DNA of 64,000 bases from an uncultured Trichococcus sp. (GCF_963663645.1 NZ_OY760503.1:1679501-1743500), one strand, 5' to 3'. Positions 1-9,572 are shown, counted from the first letter of the stretch. The notes: generated by a model from the sequence alone, not told the origin. A program made the numbers and translations.

Positions 1-71
1 TCAATATCATCTTGTTGTTGGCCGTAAATGCGTTAGCGAACAAAGTAAGCAATGATGATGCAGCTTTATAG
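1..71 (+). CDS. 3' end of sugar ABC transporter permease (partial)
   Basis: An open frame enters from the left edge and stops with TAG at 69-71. Only about 22 codons are visible, ending in a hydrophobic stretch (NIILLLAVNAL) followed by a short polar tail. Such a tail is usual for the first permease (LplB/YteP type) of sugar transporters. It lies 14 bp before a second permease gene and their order matches LplB-LplC-LplA operons. The identity rests on this position, since too little sequence is present for domain recognition. Confidence 0.6.
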   Translation, partial: NIILLLAVNALANKVSNDDAAL

Positions 72-85
72 AGAGGAGAACAAAA

Positions 86-967
86 ATGATAACATTGACA
101 AAATTTGACCGCGGTGTGCTGCTGGTTAATCGCATTCTGATAGGCTTTCTGGTCTTGATAACCCTATCTCCCTTGTTGTACGTACTGATTGCTTCCTTTA
201 TGGATCCCTTCATTCTCCGCTCACAAGGGTTGAGTCTGAACCCAGCGAATTGGAGCATGGATGGCTACAAAAGGGTGTTGCAGGATCCGGCTATCATCCG
301 AGGTTTCGTGAATTCGATTTTCTATTCATTCACATACAGCGCGTTGACTGTCGCAGTCTCCATCCTGACCGCCTATCCGTTATCCAAACAGAAACTGGTC
401 GGAAAACGGCCGATAACGATTTTCCTGATGATTACGATGTTCGTCGGAGGCGGCTTGGTTCCAACCTACTTACTGGTGAAAAACTTGGGCATGCTGAATA
501 CGGTCTGGGCAATCATCCTTCCCGGCTCGATCAACGTCTGGAACATCATCTTGGCGCGAACCTACTTCAAACAACTGCCTGCCGAGCTGGAAGAGGCAGC
601 GATCATCGATGGCGCCAATGAAATGCAGATATTCTTCAAAATCATGTTGCCGCTGGCGAAACCGATCATTTTCGTATTGTTCCTCTATGCTTTTGTGGGC
701 CAGTGGAATTCTTACTTCGACGCCATGATTTACTTGAACGATGCAGACCTGCAGCCCTTGCAATTGGTGCTGCGGAAAATACTGATCCAAAATCAACCGC
801 AACAAGACATGATCGGATCGGCGACCCAGATGGCAGAAATGGCGCAATTGGCCGAACTGATCAAATACTCGACAATCGTCATCTCCAGCTTGCCGCTTCT
901 GGTCATGTATCCATTCTTCCAGAAGTACTTCGATAAAGGGATGATGGCAGGTTCACTCAAAGGTTAG
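86..967 (+). CDS. Carbohydrate ABC transporter permease, LplC/SusT2 type
   Basis: Integral membrane subunit of a sugar importer. The 293-residue protein has about six hydrophobic segments. The EAA loop that docks on the ATPase is clear near residues 170-190 (EEAAIIDGANEMQIFF). A good ribosome site (GAGAGGAGAA, 71-80) precedes the ATG. Directly downstream are a matching binding lipoprotein, a GH32 fructosidase and a fructokinase, so the substrate is probably sucrose or a short fructan. The order permease-permease-binding protein-GH32 resembles the pneumococcal sus locus. No ATPase gene is seen here; such systems normally share a MsmX-type ATPase encoded elsewhere, which is inference for this genome. 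Confidence 0.88.
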   Translation: MITLTKFDRGVLLVNRILIGFLVLITLSPLLYVLIASFMDPFILRSQGLSLNPANWSMDGYKRVLQDPAIIRGFVNSIFYSFTYSALTVAVSILTAYPLSKQKLVGKRPITIFLMITMFVGGGLVPTYLLVKNLGMLNTVWAIILPGSINVWNIILARTYFKQLPAELEEAAIIDGANEMQIFFKIMLPLAKPIIFVLFLYAFVGQWNSYFDAMIYLNDADLQPLQLVLRKILIQNQPQQDMIGSATQMAEMAQLAELIKYSTIVISSLPLLVMYPFFQKYFDKGMMAGSLKG

Positions 968-1013
968 GCAATACGCAACACAAAATAAATACACCATAAA
1001 GGAGAAACACAAA

Positions 1014-2627
1014 ATGAGAGCAAAATACCTTGGCACAGCACTATTATCCACAGCAACAGTCCTGACTTTAGCAGCCTGCGGTTCATCCGGTGGCGCCTCT
1101 TCTCCGGACTACGAATTGACGGATGTATCCTTCCCGTTGGAAGAGACCGTTAGCTTGAAAATGTCCACTTCCAGTTCTCCGTTGGCTCCGGCCGATCCGA
1201 ATGAAAAACTGATCTTCCAGCGTTTGGAAGAACAATCCGGCGTGCATGTAGACTGGAAAAACTATTCTTCTGACTATATCGAAAAACGGAATTTAGACAT
1301 TTCCAGCGGCGACTTGCCGGATGCCATGTGGAACGCCGGCGCCAGCGACTATGATCTGCTCTCATGGGCAGAAGACGGCATCATCATTCCCTTGGAAGAT
1401 TTGATCAATGAACATATGCCGAACTTCAAAAAAGTATTGGACGAAAATCCGGAATATTTGGCCATGATCACAGCACCGGACGGCCATATCTACTCTCTGC
1501 CATGGATCGAAGAATTGGGCCAGGATAAAGAGTCCATTCACACGGTGAACGATGTCCCGTGGATCAACGTCGACTGGCTGGAAGCTTTAGGCTTGGAAAT
1601 GCCGCAAACAACGGATGAATTGATGGTTGTATTGGAAGCATTCAAAACCCAAGACCCGAACGGCAACGGCGAAGCCGATGAAATCCCGATTTCCTTCATC
1701 AACGATGGCGGGAATGAAGACATGAAGTTCCTCTTCGGCGCATTCGGGATCGGCGATAACGATGATCACTTGGTCGTCAATGATGACGGCACGATCGACT
1801 TTACGGCCGACAACGAAGAATTCAAAAACGGCGTCGCTTATTTCAATGAACTGTACAACAAAGACCTGATCGATGTGGAAGCTTTCGAACAGGATTGGAA
1901 TGCCTACGTGGCGAAAGGGAAAGAGCAACTGTTCGGCGTGTACTTCACATGGGATAAAGCCAATGTCTCCGGAGCGAACGATTCCTACGAGCCACTACCT
2001 GCATTGGCTGGTCCAAGCGGAGAAAAACATGTTACACGTACGAACGGCTTCGGCTTCAGCCGTGACCGTTTCGTCATCACAAGCGCCAACAAAAATCTGG
2101 AGTTGACTGCCAAATGGGCTGATCAAATGTATGTGCCGATCCAATCTGTACAGAACAATTGGGGCACTTATGGGGATGAGACACAACAGAATATCTTTGA
2201 ATACGTAGAAGCAACCAATTCGTTGAAACACTTGCCTTTGGAAGGCACTGCACCGGGCGAATTGCGCCAAAAAACCGAAGCCGGCGGACCTTTGGCAATC
2301 TTGGATGAATACTACGGAACTGTGACGACGATGCCGGATGATGCGCAATGGCGTTTGGACATCTTCAAAGACACCTATTTGGCTGATGTTCATAATCAAT
2401 TCAATTATCCACGCGTATTCTTGTCATTGGAACAGGCAGACCGGATCGCTCAGATTGAAGCGGATTTGATGCCGTTCGTCAACAGAAAACGTGCGGAATG
2501 GATCGCAAACGGCAAAATCGCCGAAGAATGGGATGCCTACGTAGAGGAATTGAACCGTTTAGGGTTGGAAGAGTGGATGCAGATCAAACAAGACGCTTAT
2601 GATACATACTTGTCAAACAATAAATAA
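1014..2627 (+). CDS. Sugar-binding lipoprotein of ABC transporter (LplA/SusX-like)
   Basis: Extracellular solute-binding protein of the preceding permeases. Residues 1-22 form a lipoprotein signal with lipobox LAAC (Cys22), so the mature protein is anchored outside the membrane. At 537 residues it is long for a family 1 binding protein but normal for the LplA/YtcQ/SusX class. It has the usual charged, Trp-rich ligand-binding lobes. The start is preceded by AAAGGAGAAA. The linked GH32 and PfkB genes suggest a fructose-containing oligosaccharide. Ligand specificity cannot be read from the sequence. Confidence 0.88.
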   Translation: MRAKYLGTALLSTATVLTLAACGSSGGASSPDYELTDVSFPLEETVSLKMSTSSSPLAPADPNEKLIFQRLEEQSGVHVDWKNYSSDYIEKRNLDISSGDLPDAMWNAGASDYDLLSWAEDGIIIPLEDLINEHMPNFKKVLDENPEYLAMITAPDGHIYSLPWIEELGQDKESIHTVNDVPWINVDWLEALGLEMPQTTDELMVVLEAFKTQDPNGNGEADEIPISFINDGGNEDMKFLFGAFGIGDNDDHLVVNDDGTIDFTADNEEFKNGVAYFNELYNKDLIDVEAFEQDWNAYVAKGKEQLFGVYFTWDKANVSGANDSYEPLPALAGPSGEKHVTRTNGFGFSRDRFVITSANKNLELTAKWADQMYVPIQSVQNNWGTYGDETQQNIFEYVEATNSLKHLPLEGTAPGELRQKTEAGGPLAILDEYYGTVTTMPDDAQWRLDIFKDTYLADVHNQFNYPRVFLSLEQADRIAQIEADLMPFVNRKRAEWIANGKIAEEWDAYVEELNRLGLEEWMQIKQDAYDTYLSNNK

Positions 2628-2668
2628 CCATAAAGAAAATAAAACAAATCCAAGAAATGAGGGGTAGC

Positions 2669-4168
2669 GTGAACACTCAAAGTCAATTGGCTTACTCGAC
2701 AGATCGTGCCAACCAATATATAGCAGCAAATAAGGGAACAGTGAATCCTCTTTACCGGAATCGCTATCATGCATCACCCCCAGTCGGCTGGATGAACGAT
2801 CCGAACGGCTTCGTCCATTACCAAGGGGCGTACCACCTGTTTTATCAATTCCACCCGTATGATGCGAAATGGGGCCCGATGCACTGGGGCCACATGAAGT
2901 CGACGGACTTGATCCATTGGGAAGACTTGCCTGTTGCCTTGGCACCGGATCAAGCGTATGACCGATTCGGTTGTTTCTCAGGAAGCGCCATCGAACGGGA
3001 CGGAAAATTGTATCTGCTGTATACCGGCGTGACCGAAGCAGATGAAGAAGGCGTGCATCACCAGGTGCAGTGCCTGGCGGTGTCGGAGGATGGGCTGCAC
3101 TTCGATAAAGTGCAGCAAAATCCGGTCATCCCGGTTGCGGCTTTGCCGGAGGATGCTTCCCAGATCGATTTCCGGGATCCGAAAGTTTTTGAACACGAAG
3201 GCATGTACTATACGGTAGTCGCCTCCAAGGCCGGCGACGAGACAGGGCAGATTTTGCTTTACCAATCTGCTGACTTGGTGGAATGGGAGTTTGCCTCCGT
3301 CTTCCTGAAGGGGAACAAGCAACAAGGGATCATGTGGGAGTGCCCGGATTTCTTCCGCTTGGATGGGAAAGATTGCCTGATTTTCTCGCCGATGCAATGG
3401 CCGGAAGATGGGGATGACTATCAGAATCTGAATGCGTCGATACTGGCTGTCGGCGAGGTGGATTGGGCGACGAAACAGTTCCACCCGGAAAGTTTCCAGG
3501 AGTTGGATCACGGTTTGGATTACTATGCTCCCCAAAGCCTGGAGGATGACAAAGGCAGAAGGATCTGCATCGGCTGGATGCAGATGTGGGGAAGAAATTT
3601 TCCGACAGATGAGCTGGGCCATGGTTGGACGGGATCGATGACGATTCCGAGAGAGCTGAAATGGGAAGATGGCCAGCTGAAGCAATATCCGATCGGTATC
3701 GTAGCAAAACCTGTTCAGCAGGGAGAAATCAGCCCGGTGATCACAATGGCGGATACCAAAGAATCGATCCCAGGCATCGCAGGGGATTGCGGATTGCTGA
3801 CGCTGAAAGTGGACACGTCCGGATTGGAAAAACTGTCCATCCATCTCCGTGAGAACGACAACGAAAGAACCATAGTCTACTATGATAAAGCAAAGAATGA
3901 ATTGGGAATCGACCGTTCCGAAAGCGGCATCGAACTGAAGGGGGAGGAAGCACATCCACTCGTCAGCCGGAAAGTCGCGTTGTCCGGAAAGAGCGATCAT
4001 CTTGAACTCGCCATTTACCTGGATCGTTCGTCGGTTGAAGTGTTTGAGAAAAACGGTGAAGTAGTCATGACTGCAAACGTATATCCAACCGCGGAAGCGA
4101 CGGGCATTTCATTTGAATGCAGCGGCAAAGCAGTGTTTGAGGAAGCTACGTTTACACCCTTTATCTGA
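2669..4168 (+). CDS. GH32 beta-fructosidase (intracellular sucrose/fructo-oligosaccharide hydrolase)
   Basis: Hydrolyses terminal beta-fructofuranosyl bonds in sucrose, kestose or short fructans. The three GH32 catalytic blocks are present: WMNDPNG (nucleophile Asp44), FRDP (transition-state Asp170) and WECPD (acid/base Glu224). A C-terminal beta-sandwich follows. There is no signal peptide, so it should act in the cytoplasm on imported sugar. The GTG at 2669 is chosen because GAGGGGT (2659-2665) is correctly spaced before it; the in-frame ATG at 2657 overlaps that ribosome site and has none of its own. It lies 41 bp after the binding protein gene, in the same operon. It differs in sequence from the PTS-linked ScrB at 32768. 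Confidence 0.9.
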   Translation: MNTQSQLAYSTDRANQYIAANKGTVNPLYRNRYHASPPVGWMNDPNGFVHYQGAYHLFYQFHPYDAKWGPMHWGHMKSTDLIHWEDLPVALAPDQAYDRFGCFSGSAIERDGKLYLLYTGVTEADEEGVHHQVQCLAVSEDGLHFDKVQQNPVIPVAALPEDASQIDFRDPKVFEHEGMYYTVVASKAGDETGQILLYQSADLVEWEFASVFLKGNKQQGIMWECPDFFRLDGKDCLIFSPMQWPEDGDDYQNLNASILAVGEVDWATKQFHPESFQELDHGLDYYAPQSLEDDKGRRICIGWMQMWGRNFPTDELGHGWTGSMTIPRELKWEDGQLKQYPIGIVAKPVQQGEISPVITMADTKESIPGIAGDCGLLTLKVDTSGLEKLSIHLRENDNERTIVYYDKAKNELGIDRSESGIELKGEEAHPLVSRKVALSGKSDHLELAIYLDRSSVEVFEKNGEVVMTANVYPTAEATGISFECSGKAVFEEATFTPFI

Positions 4169-4222
4169 TCGCAGTTGCAGGCAGGTATGCGGAAAAAATA
4201 TTTTGGAAAGGCAGGAGATGTT

Positions 4223-5176
4223 ATGCGGAGAGTGTATACGATCGGAGAGATACTGATTGATTTTTTTCCGAGCGAAATCGGGGTGCCCTTGAAAGAAGTT
4301 CAGGGCTTCACCAAACAACCGGGAGGTGCGCCCGCGAATGTCGCAGTGACGGTCAGCCGTCTGGGCGGGAACGCGAGCTTCATCGGCAAAGTGGGCCAGG
4401 ATGCCTTCGGGGATTATCTGACCGATGTGCTCAAACAGAATCAGGTTGATACCCGTCACCTGTTCCGGACCGCCGAGGCAAACACGGCGCTGGCATTCGT
4501 GTCGCTCCAGGAAAATGGGGAGCGTGAATTCAGTTTCTACCGCAATCCCAGCGCGGATATGCTGCTGGACAAGGAAGAGCTGGAGGAGCTTGTTTTCACC
4601 GCTGCGGATATCCTGCATTTTTGCTCGGTCGATCTGATCGAAGCACCCGTGAAGTATGCGCATCTTGCTGCTCTGGAAAAAATGCAGCAGGCCGGCGGGA
4701 CAATCGTTTTTGACCCGAATGTGCGCTTGAATCTCTGGCCGGATCCGGAAATGCTGAAGCAGACGATCCAGCAATTCCTGCCGTATGCCGACATCCTGAA
4801 AATCAGCGACGACGAATTGGCATTCATTACGGGCACGGATTCGGAAGCGGATGGGATTGCGGCGTTGCTGAAGACGGAGCCGAAATTGCTGATCTTCACA
4901 AAAGGCAGCAAGGGAGCGGACCTGTACTTCAAAGGCGAGAAAGCCAGTGTCGCAGGGATCAGCGTCAAAGCGGTTGACACGACAGGGGCAGGCGACTCGT
5001 TCATCGGGTCCTTCCTCTATCAGATTGCCGCCAAGGATGCTTGGGAAGACTGCACTTTGGATGAGATCCGCGAGATGGGCATGTTCGCCAATCGTGTGGC
5101 CGCATTGGTGACGACGCGACCGGGCGGCATGCAATCCATCCCGACCATGCAGGAAGTGTTGAGCTTGGAAGGATAA
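4223..5176 (+). CDS. PfkB-family fructokinase
   Basis: Phosphorylates a sugar, most likely fructose released by the GH32 enzyme just upstream. The protein (317 residues) begins with MRRVYTIGEILIDFF and carries both PfkB signatures: an N-terminal Gly-rich sugar-binding block (PGGAPANVA) and the C-terminal DTTGAGDSF block, whose Asp is the catalytic base. An ATG at 4223 after GCAGGAGATG is preferred over the upstream in-frame ATG at 4175, which has no ribosome site. Fructokinase is the natural partner of an ABC-fed GH32, which yields unphosphorylated fructose. Another sugar substrate cannot be excluded. Confidence 0.87.
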   Translation: MRRVYTIGEILIDFFPSEIGVPLKEVQGFTKQPGGAPANVAVTVSRLGGNASFIGKVGQDAFGDYLTDVLKQNQVDTRHLFRTAEANTALAFVSLQENGEREFSFYRNPSADMLLDKEELEELVFTAADILHFCSVDLIEAPVKYAHLAALEKMQQAGGTIVFDPNVRLNLWPDPEMLKQTIQQFLPYADILKISDDELAFITGTDSEADGIAALLKTEPKLLIFTKGSKGADLYFKGEKASVAGISVKAVDTTGAGDSFIGSFLYQIAAKDAWEDCTLDEIREMGMFANRVAALVTTRPGGMQSIPTMQEVLSLEG

Positions 5177-5202
5177 TAAATGCAGTATTGAATTTAGGCT
5201 CA

Positions 5203-5337
5203 GAAATAACCCGTCAAAACCACTTTGGCGGGGGAAATCAGTTCGAATCACAGTCAGAAAACCCGCCAAAACTGACTTGATGGGGAAATTGTCCACAGTA
5301 ACCTCAATATTCCCCATCAAAACCAATTTAACGGGGA
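5203..5337. repeat. Hairpin array A1 (family A, 3 units)
   Basis: Three imperfect palindromes of the type CCCGCCAAAA-loop-TTTGGCGGGG. The GGGGAAA/GGGGAAT ends start at 5231, 5282 and 5331, so spacing is 51 and 49 bp. Unit 3 has the arms ATTCCCC/GGGGAAT. It lies between the convergent 3' ends of the fructokinase and ftsH, just before a long terminator hairpin. No open frame of note crosses it. Confidence 0.8.
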
Positions 5338-5390
5338 ATCTCGACACGAACTCGAACCCAAAAACAACAATCAGACACTCAGATCATCAA

Positions 5391-5439
5391 ACCACAAGAA
5401 ACCGGGCCGCCATTTAAGGCAGCCCGGTTTCTTGTGGTT
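5391..5439. terminator. Bidirectional terminator between fructokinase and ftsH
   Basis: A long near-perfect hairpin with arms ACCACAAGAAACCGGGC and its complement closes around the loop ATTTAA. It sits between convergent genes. The U-tract is poor on either strand, so strength comes from the roughly 20-bp stem. Confidence 0.75.
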
Positions 5440-5457
5440 GGGGGTCCGTTGAAAACA

Positions 5458-7338
5458 TTATTCCCCTAGTATCTTCATGAACTCCGCACCGGTGATGGTC
5501 TCTTCGACCAAAAGGAAGCGGGACAATTCATGCAGCTTCTCGCTGTTTTCGTTCAATATGGCGATGGCTTTCTCATGGGCCTGCTTGATGATGTCCAGCA
5601 CTTCGCGGTCGACCTGCTCGGCCATCCCAGCGGACACATTCATGGAAGTGTCGCCGCCCAAATATTTATTCGTCTGGGTTTCAATCTGCATCATGTCGAA
5701 CGTGTCGCTCATGCCGTAGCGCGTAATCATGGCGCGCGCCATCCGGGTCATCTGCTCGATATCGTTCGAGGCACCGGTCGTGATGCTGCCGAAGACGATC
5801 TCTTCGGCGGCGCGGCCGCCTGCCAAGGTGACGATTTTGTTGAACAATTCCTGTTTTGACATCAGCGATTTTTCGCCTTCCTCGATCTGCATCGTGTAGC
5901 CCAAAGCACCGGAAGTACGCGGAATGATTGTGATCTTGTGGACCGGCGCGGATTCCGTCTGTTTGGCCGCTACCAGCGCATGGCCGATTTCATGGTAAGA
6001 AACGATTTCCTTTTCTTTCGGTGAAATGACCGCATTCTTGCGCTGGTACCCAGCAATGACAGTCTCAACAGACTCCTCCAGATCGCTTTGCGTGACGGCG
6101 CTGCGGCCTTCACGGACAGCGCGGAGACCGCCTTCGTTGATGATGTTCGCCAGTTCGGCACCGGAAGCACCGGAAGTGGCGCGGGCAATCGTGTTGTAAT
6201 CGATATTTGGATCCATCTTGTAGTTTGTCGCATGCACTTTCAGGATGGCTTCGCGTCCCGCGAGGTCCGGCAGTTCGACCGGTACGCGACGATCGAATCG
6301 GCCCGGACGCAGTAGGGCAGCGTCAAGGGATTCCGGACGGTTGGTGGCGGCCAGAAGGATGATGCCTTTGTTGGCTTCGAAGCCGTCCATTTCCGCCAGC
6401 AGTTGGTTCAAGGTCTGCTCACGCTCATCGTTACCCCCACCGAAATTACCGTTATCACGCTTTTTACCGATCGTATCGATCTCATCGATGAAGACGATGC
6501 AGGGAGCTTTTTCGTTGGCTTCTTTGAAGAGGTCGCGGACTTTAGCGGCGCCGCGTCCGACGAACATTTCGACGAATTCGGAACCGGATATGCTGAAGAA
6601 CGGCACATCGGCTTCGCCTGCGACAGCGCGGGCCAACAGGGTTTTACCGGTTCCGGGAGGTCCGACCAGCAGGATGCCTTTCGGATTCTTCGCACCGATG
6701 TCCTGGTATTTTTTCGGTTGATGCAGGTAATCGACGACTTCGCTGAGCGCTTCTTTAGCTTCGTCCTGCCCGGCGACATCCTTGAATGTCTTGGCATCGC
6801 CTGCTTTCACGTAGACTTTGGCGTTCGATTTGCCGAATGACAATGCACCACCGCCACCGGCAGCGCCGCCCATCCGTTTCGCCAGCTGTTTCCCAAGCAT
6901 GCTGCCCAATCCCCAGAACAACAGGAGCGGCAAGACCCAGGAAACTAAAATGGAAAGGATCGGGGAGGCTTCGGTCGGGATGTCCTTGCTGAAGGTCACA
7001 TCGGCTTCCTCAAGACGGTTGACGAGTGTCGGATCATCGATGAGGCCGGTCATGTAGACCTGTTTGTCGCCCGCGTCATCGGTCGCGACGAAGGTGATTT
7101 GGTTCTCTTCCAGTTTGACTTCGGATACGTCGCCCGTCGACACTTGGTTCAGGAACGTGCTGTACGTCACTTCCTCCACGCTTCGGTTCATGTAGCTAGG
7201 TAACGCGAAATAGTTCATGAACATCAGGATGCTCAACGCCATCAGCAAGTAATAGGCTGTTCTTCTGCGGTTGTCCGGGTTTTCGTTGTTCAGATTCAAA
7301 TTCCATTTGCGGTTGTTTTTGTTTTTATCATCTGCCAT
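5458..7338 (-). CDS. ftsH: ATP-dependent zinc metalloprotease FtsH (paralogue)
   Basis: Membrane-anchored AAA+ protease. Residues 27-49 and about 127-150 form two membrane helices around a small extracytoplasmic domain. The AAA module follows, with Walker A GPPGTGKT (about 226-233), Walker B IVFIDEID (about 281-288) and the second region of homology [10 protein letters not shown]. The C-terminal peptidase carries HEIGH (about 449-453), which fits HExxH; most FtsH proteins have [20 protein letters not shown] block is intact. At 626 residues it is short for Firmicutes FtsH. It is co-transcribed with a MarR regulator 10 bp upstream, not with tilS/hpt, so it is probably an additional FtsH under its own control. 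Confidence 0.93.
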   Translation of the reverse strand: MADDKNKNNRKWNLNLNNENPDNRRRTAYYLLMALSILMFMNYFALPSYMNRSVEEVTYSTFLNQVSTGDVSEVKLEENQITFVATDDAGDKQVYMTGLIDDPTLVNRLEEADVTFSKDIPTEASPILSILVSWVLPLLLFWGLGSMLGKQLAKRMGGAAGGGGALSFGKSNAKVYVKAGDAKTFKDVAGQDEAKEALSEVVDYLHQPKKYQDIGAKNPKGILLVGPPGTGKTLLARAVAGEADVPFFSISGSEFVEMFVGRGAAKVRDLFKEANEKAPCIVFIDEIDTIGKKRDNGNFGGGNDEREQTLNQLLAEMDGFEANKGIILLAATNRPESLDAALLRPGRFDRRVPVELPDLAGREAILKVHATNYKMDPNIDYNTIARATSGASGAELANIINEGGLRAVREGRSAVTQSDLEESVETVIAGYQRKNAVISPKEKEIVSYHEIGHALVAAKQTESAPVHKITIIPRTSGALGYTMQIEEGEKSLMSKQELFNKIVTLAGGRAAEEIVFGSITTGASNDIEQMTRMARAMITRYGMSDTFDMMQIETQTNKYLGGDTSMNVSAGMAEQVDREVLDIIKQAHEKAIAILNENSEKLHELSRFLLVEETITGAEFMKILGE

Positions 7339-7348
7339 AAATGTTTGG

Positions 7349-7804
7349 TCAATCCTCTCTTTGTTGTTCGTTCATTTCCTGTATCAAAAGCTGCAATTCT
7401 TTGATGCCGGCTGCAATCTTTTCCAGCCTTTCTTCGGATACGCCTTCCATCAGCAAGCAGTATTTGCTTTCGATGTCCTGCTCCATTTTCTGAAGGATTG
7501 CTTCGCCTTTTGGGGACAGTTTCAGCGTGATGAAACGCTCGTCGTCCGCGCGCCGTTCCCGCGTCAGATAGCCTTGCTGTTCCAGCTTTTTGCAGATGGT
7601 GGAGACGTTACCGTTGTTCATATCCATCAGCTTCGCCAAACGGTTCAGTGACAGATCTTCGCTCAGCTTGATTTCCATCAGAATCCGCAATTGCAGCGGG
7701 GTGATGCAATAGTCTTTGGCGACCGGGCACATGACGGTATCCTTGGAAACTTGGATGGTCCGCATCAGATCCCAGATTTCTTTTTTCAAAAAATCAATTT
7801 TCAT
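7349..7804 (-). CDS. MarR-family transcriptional regulator
   Basis: Winged-helix regulator of 151 residues. The core DNA-binding part runs from about residue 35 to 105 (ITPLQLRILMEIKL, then LAKLMDMNNGNVSTICKKLEQ and the wing LTRERRADDERFI). A C-terminal helix probably completes the dimer interface. The ATG at 7804 follows AAGGAG. The gene ends 10 bp before ftsH, so the pair is an operon. A 7-bp inverted repeat in its own promoter region (7830-7852) is a good candidate for an autoregulatory operator. The inducing signal is unknown; control of a protease suggests envelope or drug stress, which is inference. Confidence 0.9.
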   Translation of the reverse strand: MKIDFLKKEIWDLMRTIQVSKDTVMCPVAKDYCITPLQLRILMEIKLSEDLSLNRLAKLMDMNNGNVSTICKKLEQQGYLTRERRADDERFITLKLSPKGEAILQKMEQDIESKYCLLMEGVSEERLEKIAAGIKELQLLIQEMNEQQRED

Positions 7805-7829
7805 TTTGAAATCCGCTCCTTTGCCGGAT

Positions 7830-7852
7830 AATAGTTGTGATGTAAAACTATT
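7830..7852. promoter_or_regulatory. Candidate MarR operator upstream of marR-ftsH
   Basis: Perfect inverted repeat AATAGTT-N9-AACTATT, 26 bp before the marR start. A TATTAT -10 box on the minus strand overlaps it. A dyad of this size inside the promoter is typical of MarR autorepression. Confidence 0.6.
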
Positions 7853-8049
7853 TTAAATCAAAACCATTTCCTGTGCAAGCGGTTCAACTTAGTCTTAAGC
7901 AAATCCTAAAGAGTCGTGCCCGCCAAGAATGTTGTGAACCCACTATAGAGCGCGAATGTGAAGAAATCGTGAAGATGCTTGAAAGTATTCCATAAGAAAT
8001 GTTTGCGGCGTGCGCCGCTCGTTAGGGGACAGCGGCCGTAGTGGGCTTC
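7853..8049. other. Gene-free stretch upstream of marR
   Basis: Between the MarR operator and hairpin array C1 no convincing reading frame, RNA structure or duplicated sequence was seen. The 64-codon minus-strand frame at 7906-8100 has no ribosome site and runs into the repeat array. Confidence 0.5.
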
Positions 8050-8215
8050 AGCTCCGGCGAGAGCATGCTCGTCGGAGGAGCGCTCAAAAAATTTGCCCAA
8101 CCTCCGGGGAAGTCCGTCTCCTCGGAGGTGAGTAGTCAGAAAGTGGGGCGAACTCCGGCGAAGCCTGCGTTCACCGGAGGAAACAACTAAAGCAGCCGCT
8201 CCTCGGGGGACAGCT
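8050..8215. repeat. Hairpin array C1 (family C, about 4 units)
   Basis: Palindromes of the type CTCCGGCGA-loop-TCGCCGGAG start at 8052, 8102 and 8153, with a decayed fourth near 8199 (spacing 50-51 bp). Units 1 and 2 differ by a paired change in the stem: CGGCGA/TCGTCG becomes CGGGGA/TCCTCG. The array lies between malY and marR, both on the minus strand. Confidence 0.8.
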
Positions 8216-8228
8216 GCCGGTGCAACTA

Positions 8229-8279
8229 CAAAAACGCACGCAAACGTTCAAGGGAGATTCCCCCGCGCGCTTGCGTGCG
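8229..8279 (-). terminator. Rho-independent terminator of malY
   Basis: Read on the minus strand, arms CGCACGCAA and TTGCGTGCG flank a G/C-rich loop and are followed by TTTTTG. It starts about 10 bp after the malY stop codon. Confidence 0.82.
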
Positions 8280-8288
8280 ACAAAACAT

Positions 8289-9458
8289 TCAGTCTTCATA
8301 ACTCATATAGAAATCCCGGAACTTATCGAGGGCATCCCTGAGGAATCCGCTGTTGGTGGCGCAATTCAAACGGATATGGTTCCCATAATCCGCCACGAAA
8401 CGGCTTCCCGTCTCCACAAGGACACCCGTCTGCTGCGCCAACTCCACAACAAAGCGATCGACATCGCTGACTTTGTTCAATTTGATCCAGACCAAGAAGC
8501 TCGAGTCAGGCCGCATCCATTCCAGATCGAGACCGTCAAAGCATTCCGCTACCAGATCCAGGTTTCCCTTGAGATAGGCGATCAGCTCGTTGTGCCAACC
8601 GCGGCCATGTTCGTAGACGGCTGAGATGAAGGTCATGCCGGAGCGGTTGATGGTGATGTGGAAGCGGGCCAGTTCGCGCTGATAGGCCTGCCTCAACTCG
8701 GGATTCCGGATGATCACATAGGAGGCCGTCAATCCCGACAAGTTGAAGGTTTTGTTCGGCGAACTGGCCACGATGATGTTTTCGTATTCATCCATGAACG
8801 AAATCAGCGAAACGAACGGTTTCTCCGAGAGGTTCAGTTCGCCATGGATCTCGTCGGAAAGGATCGTGACACCGTGCTTTTTGCAGATGCGGACGACTGC
8901 CGCCAGCTCCTCGAATGACCAGATCCGGCCGGAAGGATTATGCGGATTGCAGAAAAGCAGTGTCCCGACAGATTGAGCCACGATTTCCTGTTGCATCCTA
9001 TTGAAGTCTATCGAATAGGCGCCATCCGCCTTAAGCAACGGCACGGTCACCATCCCACCGAAATTCGTCGCGATATCCTTGAAGACGCCGTAGACCGGCG
9101 TCAGCATCATGATCGGCTTGCCCTTGCTGACAAGGTCGGCCGCGAAATGCATGGAAGCGATGGTCCCGTTCGCGGGAACGATCCATTCCTTTTCGACCGG
9201 GGTCCCCAGCTTATCCTTGTACCAGGACTGGATAGCGTCGTAGAAGCTGCCCTGCACATCGAAATAACCGAAGTCACCGGTCTCGACGAATACACGGAAA
9301 GCCTGCAGCACCGCCTCATCCTGACGGAAATCCATATCGGCGATAAAAAGGGGATAAACGTCCTCCCGCGAAGTTTTGAAACGGCGCTGGATATAATCTT
9401 TATCCCATTTCTTCGAACCGTTCCCGCGCCGGTCCAAAGGGGTATCAAATGTATGCAA
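8289..9458 (-). CDS. MalY/PatB-family PLP aminotransferase (probable C-S lyase)
   Basis: Fold-type I pyridoxal phosphate enzyme of 389 residues. It has the hallmarks of the MalY/PatB branch: an N-terminal FDTPLDRRG...KWD block, CNPHNPSGR, and SSPNKTFNLSG, whose Lys forms the internal aldimine. Family members usually act as cystathionine beta-lyases, releasing ammonia, pyruvate and homocysteine, and some moonlight as regulators. The start appears to be TTG at 9458-9456, preceded by AGAGTGG. The gene looks monocistronic, with its own terminator downstream. Substrate preference among cystathionine, cystine and others is not visible. Confidence 0.88.
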   Translation of the reverse strand: MHTFDTPLDRRGNGSKKWDKDYIQRRFKTSREDVYPLFIADMDFRQDEAVLQAFRVFVETGDFGYFDVQGSFYDAIQSWYKDKLGTPVEKEWIVPANGTIASMHFAADLVSKGKPIMMLTPVYGVFKDIATNFGGMVTVPLLKADGAYSIDFNRMQQEIVAQSVGTLLFCNPHNPSGRIWSFEELAAVVRICKKHGVTILSDEIHGELNLSEKPFVSLISFMDEYENIIVASSPNKTFNLSGLTASYVIIRNPELRQAYQRELARFHITINRSGMTFISAVYEHGRGWHNELIAYLKGNLDLVAECFDGLDLEWMRPDSSFLVWIKLNKVSDVDRFVVELAQQTGVLVETGSRFVADYGNHIRLNCATNSGFLRDALDKFRDFYMSYED

Positions 9459-9572
9459 TAGAATCCACTCTTTTCTGTATGTTTTGGGATTGCGTGTGTA
9501 TACGACTCAAGTATACGGGGAACGCGAATGAATGACAATTTGCTGGATAGTGGATCGAACCAAAATAAGTGC

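Noticed and set aside
7906-8100. 64-codon minus-strand gene
   Set aside because: No ribosome site or family features, and it overlaps hairpin array C1.
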